Below are positions 59,105-64,000 of a stretch of DNA of 64,000 nucleotides, piece by piece. Position numbers and translations under genes: made by a program. Numbering within the stretch: the stretch's first letter is position 1; the number at the start of each line of letters is the position of its first letter. The notes beneath the pieces are model-generated. The model saw only the letters and a program-made list of their open reading frames with translations, was not told the origin of the DNA and did no database searches. This DNA is from Roseburia sp. (GTDB lineage Bacteria; Bacillota_A; Clostridia; Lachnospirales; Lachnospiraceae), in the NCBI GenBank assembly GCA_019411365.1, contig DXQT01000001.1, positions 133,860 to 197,859 of the forward strand, read 5' to 3'.

Positions 59105-59597
59105 TGCACCTTGAAAATTCAATAATAACTGGCATAAAAATAACATGAAACCAATGGTTTTGGTATAATTGAGTCGCCAAAAAACAATTACAAACCGGAG
59201 GCTCATGCTATGAATAAAAGTATAACACAAGCGACTCAAAATGATAAGCAGATTTCTAAATCTATCAAACGATTTTTCACAAGGTTTCATATTTCCTCAG
59301 CCTTGAAAGCTGTCTATAGAAAAGGGAACCCAATGATAACCGGTCACTTGGAGAGCTCTTTTTATACTTTTCTGACAAAATGTCTGATATCACATGGATA
59401 CAGGCTTTTCAAATGCTGCTTCAAATGTTCCGGACAATGCTTTCAGATAACACTGAACTTTCAGACGAAAAAATCAATGAATTGGCGAATGCATTTATGG
59501 ATGCACTTCCTACTATGATGAAAATACGACTGCAGGCTGCATAAAGGCTGAACATTGACAACTGAATAACTGCCAGATATTGAATTTTCAAGGTGCA
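59105..59597. mobile_element. 493-bp nonautonomous insertion element with terminal inverted repeats
   Basis: The left end (59105-59134) and the right end (59571-59597) are inverted repeats: 20 identical bases starting TGCACCTTGAAAATTC, then CTGGCA after a 3-base length difference. Between them lies the remnant of a plus-strand transposase: N-terminal and C-terminal parts only. This is the structure of an internally deleted insertion sequence (MITE-like). Flanking target duplication could not be decided by eye. Confidence 0.82.
59210..59544 (+). pseudogene. IS4-type transposase remnant inside the nonautonomous element
   Basis: A GGAGG-preceded ATG at 59210 opens MNKSITQATQNDKQISKSIKRFFTRF, HISSALKA and then loses the catalytic core. 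Coding picks up in another frame as NRSLGELFLYFSDKMSDITW, QAFQMLLQMFRTML and NAFMDALPTMMKIRLQAA, stopping at 59544. Both ends fit one roughly 450-residue transposase of a type common in Lachnospiraceae; the DDE core is gone, so it needs a helper copy elsewhere to move. Confidence 0.72.
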
Positions 59598-59659
59598 TAG
59601 CTAAAATTTAGAGACTATGAAGAAAAGTCTGTAAATAATAATCTTCTATGATAATGATT

Positions 59660-59692
59660 GAGCTGGAAGCGCTAAATTGAAGCTTCCAGCTC
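59660..59692. other. Hairpin between two transposon remnants
   Basis: GAGCTGGAAGC (59660-59670) and GCTTCCAGCTC (59682-59692) form a perfect 11-bp stem with an 11-nt loop, followed by TTACTATATATA. It may be an old terminator or part of an insertion-sequence end. The rest of 59598-59770 shows nothing recognisable. Confidence 0.5.
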
Positions 59693-59770
59693 TTACTATA
59701 TATACGCCATGATTTCGGGCATGTCAAGAGCAGACGTCAAACGTCCTTCTCATCATGCATATAGATTCTG

Positions 59771-60300
59771 TTATTCTGGGAGTCGTCCCTCATACATAAT
59801 GCTGAGTTCGCCGTAGACCTGTCCCCAGTTCCGAATGCTCATAGTCCATTTTTTAGTAGCTTCGAAAGTTGCCAGATACAGGGCTTTCAGGAGCGCTGTA
59901 TCACTTGGAAGTACGCTTCTCTGACGGTTGAGCTTACGGTAGGTAGAATTCAGGCTTTCAATTACATTGGTCATGTAAATAACCTTTCTGACATCCGGTG
60001 AGAACTTGAAAATCGGCGTTATTGCATCCCAGTTATCATACCAGCGTTTCATAGAATTCGGGTATTTTGCGGTCCATTTTTCAGTAACACGATCCAGAGC
60101 CAGTCTAGCCTTTTCTTCAGCTCATTCAGGACGGACAGCCAGTATTTTGAACTTTCATTATCACCGACAGTGATTGAAAGAACCTCTTTTTCCCTTCTGT
60201 GTTGATGCCAAGAATGACGTAGGCAGCCAGTTTTCTGATTACTCCATTATCGCGTACGGAATAATGGATGGCATGATTTATATTTTACCATAGAAGGCCT
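59771..60300 (-). pseudogene. IS256-type (mutator) transposase remnant
   Basis: Three pieces of one transposase are found on the minus strand in order. AIHYSVRDNGVIRKLAAYVI (near 60200-60265), then after a one-base frameshift KEVLSITVGDNESSKYWLSV and LNELKKR (near 60115-60190), then after an internal deletion DRVTEKWTAKYPNSMKRWYDN and the complete C-terminus IYMTNVIESLNSTYRKLNRQ ... MYEGRLPE to the stop at 59771. The start, part of the catalytic core and one base are missing. Not functional. Confidence 0.88.
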
Positions 60301-60330
60301 TGCTGTTATTAGCTATTTACAGACAAAGTT

Positions 60331-60660
60331 TCACACACAGCAAGGACATACTCCGATTTCTTCCAGTACCGGATGCATGAGCACTTCTGCATCTTCAATG
60401 ATCTTATAAGTTCTGACCAGTTCCGTGATCATACCTTCGATTTCGTTCATACGGACCAGCTTCTCAATCGTCGCTGCCCTGGTTGCGGAGGTTCCGATTC
60501 CTTTCCTCTCCACTGTCTCCGTTACCACTCCGGTCCGCGCAAAGCCGACAATATAACCATTGCCCTCCAGGTATCCGTCCTCTCTCTTATCTGCACCGAT
60601 TACCTTTGCGATGGACTGCGCCACCGAGGGTTTCTCAGCAATTACTAATTTATATGACAT
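60331..60660 (-). pseudogene. topB: DNA topoisomerase III remnant with in-frame deletions
   Basis: A 109-residue open frame, against about 690 for the family. It begins with the TOPRIM start MSYKLVIAEKPSVAQSIAKV and EGNGYIVGF, jumps directly to TVERKGIGTSATRAATIEKL (the segment near the end of the catalytic body) and then to a C-terminal piece ending HPVLEEIGVCPCC. The catalytic tyrosine region is absent. An intact GGAGG precedes the start, so a short protein may still be made. topB is typical cargo of integrative conjugative elements, so this is probably a relic of one. Confidence 0.88.
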
Positions 60661-60734
60661 TTCGTTCCTCCTTATGTTATATCTTCCCATATGGATTTAC
60701 GAACTCTGATAAGGGAACACAACAGCATTGACAT

Positions 60735-62723
60735 TTATACAATATCCATTCTTATTTCATCAATAATACTTTTATCTCTTAACTTGTGAATTTCAGTTCG
60801 TGTGATAAAAAACACAATTCCTATCAAAACAAATATACCACCAAATAATGTCGCCCACGGAATATGATACAATACCGGGAAAGCCTTCCGAATGGATAAA
60901 TTAATTAAAAATGGAATTGCAATTCCAAGTATCACTCCCGGAACAAGTGCATTTAAAACGCAAAAAACACTTTCACTATATAACATCCTGCAAAGTGATT
61001 TATTTGTCATTCCAACACTCTTTAATACTGCAAACTCACGGCTTCTGATTCTGATATTTGTCGTCAGCGTACTAATTACACTTGTAAATCCCATAAGAAC
61101 GAGCAGGATAACAAAGCCATACATCACAATTTCAGCAAGAACTATAGCTATATTGAGCATTTTAACCATAGCATCTGTGCGGGCAATTCTCACGGTATAT
61201 CCCTGCTCTACATAAGAATCCTCTGCCACAATCGGATAATATTCATCCATGACACTTCTGGCATATTCTGTATAATCATCTTCATCTGATGGCATACTAA
61301 ACCAGTCAAAACTCCTCGCATCCGCATCAGGTACGACTATTCTGACTGGATATGGTGTCATTTCCCCAAAACCATATTCCTTTAAATCGGACTGTTCTAA
61401 AATACCTCCAATTGTAAGTGTGTTCTTCTCATTGGCTGCGTTTATCAGGGAAATCTGTGTCACATCATCTTTAAAAGGTTTTATCGACACATACTCTCCA
61501 TTGTCATTATATTGGTAAGTGTTCAGCAGAAGGATACTTCCATATTCTGCGCCTGCCCTGTCACACAGTTTTTTATAGAGTTCATCATCAACGGACACGA
61601 TTTCTGTCCTTGTTTCCCCACTATCATCAGAAAATTTCGGAACCTGCAGCATATCCTCTGTTAATGTATTTTTATCTAATAGCGCATTGTAGGTAAAAGT
61701 ATCTGCTCCAACACCATATACGTCTATCCCGTACTTTTCCAGCTTTTGTGTGATTTCATTATATTGGTCTGATGTAACAGGCCGGCTGATTTTTCTCTCT
61801 TCTTTCCCTGTTTTCGCATTTACCTCGATATCGTAATTGGAAGAATAATCCACCATCATTTCTTTTGATTTTGGTGTCATCCATTCTTGGAATTCCTTTG
61901 CCTGACCGGATAATCCTCCGGTTAACAGAAAAAGTAAAATCCCAAGTGACAATGCACGTATCGTTGCCTTATAGCCGTATTTGTTTCTTTTCATGTTTTT
62001 ATAGGCAATTGCAGACTCACATCCAAATATTTTTTGGATAAAGCTGTCTTTTACCTGGATCTCTTTCAAAGCTGTACCTGCTCCAATCCCTTTTACACAC
62101 TGGATAGCAGTAAATTTACCAACCTTTTTAGCTGGTCTGTATGCAGAGAATAATACAATGCAAAACGAAAATACACCTGCAAACAAATATGTCCACACAG
62201 ATATATGAAAGGGCAGGGAAAAGGTAAAAGGTCTCATAATAATTTTTTTTGCAGCATCATTGATATCGGAAATAAAATGTCCTGTAAATTTCACACTAAT
62301 ATAACCAAGTATAGTTCCTGCAATGAGTCCAAGCGGGATGGCTGTCAGACTAAGCCATAAACTCTCATAGATAACACTTGCCCTTATCTGTCTGCCTGTT
62401 GCACCAACACATTTTAAAATACCAAACTCCTGAATCCGCTTATTGGCACTAGCAGAAAATATATTGGATATTACAGTAATCGACATTGCCGCAATAAGAA
62501 GACCTAAAAGCAGTGCCGGTATTGCAAGCATGAGAGAGTATGCTCCTCCATATTCTCCATAATCCGAACCAAGGAAATCAGTAAGCATCTTATTTGCACT
62601 TGTCACAAAGCACATTACAGTTGTAATAAGTGATGTTGCAAGTGCGATCGCAAAAATTCCTGCAATCGTTCTTTTTTTATTCACTTTCATCTGGCTTAAG
62701 GCGAGTTGTGCTGTTATTTTCAT
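60735..62723 (-). CDS. FtsX-family ABC transporter permease
   Basis: A 662-residue permease with two FtsX domains: helices near 18-38, 65-90, 115-140 and 185-210, then a large extracellular domain (about 280-520), then three more helices near the C-terminus (IVMYGFVILLVLMGFTSVIS, ALVPGVILGIAIPFLINL, ATLFGGIFVLIGIVFFITR). KRIQEFGILKCVGATGRQI and REFAVLKSVGMTNKSL are the two coupling motifs that meet the ATPase. Its start overlaps the ATPase stop by one base. Because the ATPase is truncated, the permease is probably not energised by it. Confidence 0.9.
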   Translation of the reverse strand: MKITAQLALSQMKVNKKRTIAGIFAIALATSLITTVMCFVTSANKMLTDFLGSDYGEYGGAYSLMLAIPALLLGLLIAAMSITVISNIFSASANKRIQEFGILKCVGATGRQIRASVIYESLWLSLTAIPLGLIAGTILGYISVKFTGHFISDINDAAKKIIMRPFTFSLPFHISVWTYLFAGVFSFCIVLFSAYRPAKKVGKFTAIQCVKGIGAGTALKEIQVKDSFIQKIFGCESAIAYKNMKRNKYGYKATIRALSLGILLFLLTGGLSGQAKEFQEWMTPKSKEMMVDYSSNYDIEVNAKTGKEERKISRPVTSDQYNEITQKLEKYGIDVYGVGADTFTYNALLDKNTLTEDMLQVPKFSDDSGETRTEIVSVDDELYKKLCDRAGAEYGSILLLNTYQYNDNGEYVSIKPFKDDVTQISLINAANEKNTLTIGGILEQSDLKEYGFGEMTPYPVRIVVPDADARSFDWFSMPSDEDDYTEYARSVMDEYYPIVAEDSYVEQGYTVRIARTDAMVKMLNIAIVLAEIVMYGFVILLVLMGFTSVISTLTTNIRIRSREFAVLKSVGMTNKSLCRMLYSESVFCVLNALVPGVILGIAIPFLINLSIRKAFPVLYHIPWATLFGGIFVLIGIVFFITRTEIHKLRDKSIIDEIRMDIV

Positions 62724-63243
62724 TACTTCATCACCTCGTCTTTTATGATTTTTCCATCTCCGATCGTGATGATTCGGTTCGCCTGCAGCGCTATCTTTTC
62801 GTCATGTGTGACAAGAAGAATCGTCTGCTTATATTTCTGATTGGTGAACTTCAAAATATCCAGAATCTCTCTGCTTGTTTTACTGTCAAGATTTCCCGTC
62901 GGCTCATCTGCAAGAATAAATGCCGGCTCGTTTATAAGTGCCCTTCCTATGGATACTCTTTGCTGCTGACCTCCTGACATTTGACCTGGCAGATGTTTTG
63001 CCCGTTTCTCAAGACCCAGCATATTCACAATCTCAGAAAGCCGTTCCTTATTCTCTTTTCTTCCATCTAATTTCCATGGCAGCGCAATATTTTCCTCCGC
63101 AGTAAGAGTGGGTATCAGATTATAAAACTGATAAACAATTCCCAGATTTCTTCTTCGGAAAATTGCAAGTTCATCCTCACTCATTGCTTGTATCTCATTT
63201 CCATCAATGATAATAGAACCGCTTGTTGCCTTGCTGTTGTTAT
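62723..63243 (-). pseudogene. ABC transporter ATP-binding protein, 5' truncated
   Basis: A LolD/MacB-type ATPase fragment. Coding similarity begins at TSGSIIIDGNEIQAMSEDEL and runs through YQFYNLIPTLTAEENIALPW, signature MSGGQQQRVSIGRAL, Walker B FILADEPTGNLD and VTHDEKIA, to 62723. The Walker A motif and everything before it are missing: the sequence upstream of about 63230 belongs to an AbiE-type locus. An internal ATG (63184) could still start a 153-residue protein without ATP-binding loop. Confidence 0.88.
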
Positions 63244-63246
63244 CAT
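63181..63246 (-). pseudogene. Remnant of an AbiEii toxin start fused to the ABC gene
   Basis: Immediately after the abiEi stop (no gap) an ATG opens MITTARQ, then out-of-frame ABC sequence until a stop at 63181. AbiEii genes directly abut abiEi, as at 37648/37649, and AbiEii proteins often begin MI-TARQ. I infer that seven or so codons of a toxin survive and that a deletion joined them to the ABC gene. Confidence 0.5.
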
Positions 63247-63846
63247 CTAAAGTAATACCTCCAAATATGGTCTTAATATCTTTTCAACATGAAACATGGA
63301 TGCATATTTCATAAGTGTCCTCAAATTTTTATCTTTGCGTCTGGCATATTGCTTTAAGGCATCCTGAAAGACCTGCATTTCTATATTGTTCCTGCTGCGA
63401 AGCAGATCACAAACTGTCCGCTCCATATCATAAACCGGAACTGAATGCCCAAATGGTGTCTGCATAGTCGTAATCCCAGTTTCATGTAAATCCTTTTTAA
63501 TTGTATACACTTGAAAACCGTTTTCCTGCAAACGGCTCGGATTATACCCGGTTCTTACAGTTATAGTATATTTCAAAGGCTCTCTGTCTGTTAAATCGTG
63601 GAAAAACAATGCAGTTTCATGAGAAAACACAGCCTGACTACAACGTAAATGCAAAATATACATCGCATCTGTCCATGTATCTGGTGATACATACACACCA
63701 TGAGCAGCTTGTTCCAATCCTCGTTCTTTTACATAAGAATAAAACACAGGCTTACTAATTCCATTATCTATAACTTGAAAGGTCTGAATTATTCCTCCAT
63801 ATTCATTCAGCAATAAATCTAATTGTTCAAACTGAGTCATACACAT
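63247..63846 (-). CDS. AbiEi-family antitoxin, orphan
   Basis: A 199-residue AbiEi protein: winged helix (LLNEYGGIIQTFQVID, SYVKERGLEQAAHGVYVSPDT), then the family core CSQAVFSHETALFFHDLTDREPLKYTITVRTGYN, TPFGHSVPVYDMERTVCDLLRSRNNIE and a C-terminal helix (QDALKQYARRKDKNLRTLMKYA), read in parts. It is full length and carries its operator upstream, but the cognate toxin has been lost. A GGAGAATGT ribosome site precedes the ATG at 63846. It is unlike the AbiEi at 37649-38278 apart from fold. Confidence 0.9.
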   Translation of the reverse strand: MCMTQFEQLDLLLNEYGGIIQTFQVIDNGISKPVFYSYVKERGLEQAAHGVYVSPDTWTDAMYILHLRCSQAVFSHETALFFHDLTDREPLKYTITVRTGYNPSRLQENGFQVYTIKKDLHETGITTMQTPFGHSVPVYDMERTVCDLLRSRNNIEMQVFQDALKQYARRKDKNLRTLMKYASMFHVEKILRPYLEVLL

Positions 63847-63850
63847 TCTC

Positions 63851-63888
63851 CTTTCATGCTAATATGATAATATTTATTAGCACGAAAG
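63851..63888. promoter_or_regulatory. Inverted-repeat operator upstream of orphan abiEi
   Basis: CTTTCATGCTAATA (63851-63864) and TATTAGCACGAAAG (63875-63888) are 14-bp inverted repeats with one mismatch and a 10-bp AT-rich centre, overlying the promoter and ribosome site of abiEi. AbiEi proteins are known to repress their own promoters by binding inverted repeats. The rest, 63889-64000, shows nothing recognisable. Confidence 0.72.
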
Positions 63889-64000
63889 TAAATACATATA
63901 GTACCAATAAAATATCGATATTCTTGTTTTAATGATATCCTCTGGCTTCCCGCCATCCTTTTACATACCACCTGATTCCAACATATACCAGTTGCACAAA

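Noticed and set aside
59069..59290. Minus-strand 73-codon frame over the left end of the nonautonomous element
   Set aside because: It is antisense to the transposase remnant and crosses the element's terminal repeat.
59105..64000. Active integrative element or prophage
   Set aside because: No integrase, relaxase, capsid or lysis gene is present; all mobile-element genes are truncated or frameshifted.

Overview
The window reads as a chromosomal segment of a low-GC Firmicute of the class Clostridia, most likely a motile Lachnospiraceae (Roseburia/Agathobacter-like). The grounds are gene content and order, not a database match: Clostridia-type SpmA/SpmB spore maturation proteins, the rpsF-ssb block, a Bacillus/Clostridium-type block (yaaO, a nucleotide kinase, yaaR, holB, ricT, a TrmN6-like methylase, lgt), two methyl-accepting chemotaxis proteins, class I two-subunit fumarase and strong GGAGG ribosome binding sites. 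Most genes lie on the minus strand.

Layout. 1-4.2 kb: ssb (cut by the window edge), rpsF, DUF951, a LURP-one-like protein, a sirtuin, a chemotaxis receptor and initiator tRNA-Met. 4.3-10.2 kb: spmA and spmB separated by a c-di-GMP phosphodiesterase-type response regulator, a DUF885 lipoprotein and rsmI. 10.2-23.2 kb: a nitrogen-acquisition island. Two carboxyguanidine deiminase-type subunits (formerly urea-carboxylase-associated proteins), a biotin-dependent urea/guanidine carboxylase and allophanate hydrolase are followed by a NifI1/NifI2-like PII pair and an SsuABC-type transporter. A LuxR regulator lies upstream, then a deletion-scarred remnant of related genes. 23.5-29.9 kb: a secreted Big_2 protein, and an iron-complex ABC transporter divergent from an AraC regulator. 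29.9-36.0 kb: the conserved lgt to yaaO block. 36.1-42.5 kb: mobA-like gene, an AbiE-type toxin-antitoxin pair with a degenerate toxin, a D,D-carboxypeptidase, trmB, tRNA-Lys and pepT. 42.6-47.3 kb: an acidic repeat membrane protein, a palindromic intergenic element, a MATE transporter, a broken gene and a marR operon. 47.5-51.5 kb: fumarase/tartrate dehydratase, an anion permease and a divergent LysR regulator. 51.5-59.0 kb: a second MATE transporter, a neopullulanase-like GH13 enzyme, a flavodoxin, an EAL protein and a second chemotaxis receptor.

59.1-64.0 kb is a mobile-element graveyard: a 493-bp nonautonomous element with terminal inverted repeats, a decayed IS256-type transposase, a topoisomerase III remnant with in-frame deletions, and an FtsX-type exporter whose ATPase has lost its 5' end at a junction with an orphan AbiEi antitoxin gene.

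How it fits together: the nitrogen island encodes what looks like a complete route from guanidine (or urea) through allophanate to ammonia, with its own importer and PII sensors. The start of its enzyme operon carries a consensus promoter followed at once by a strong terminator, which suggests attenuation or a small RNA. No guanidine riboswitch was recognised there.
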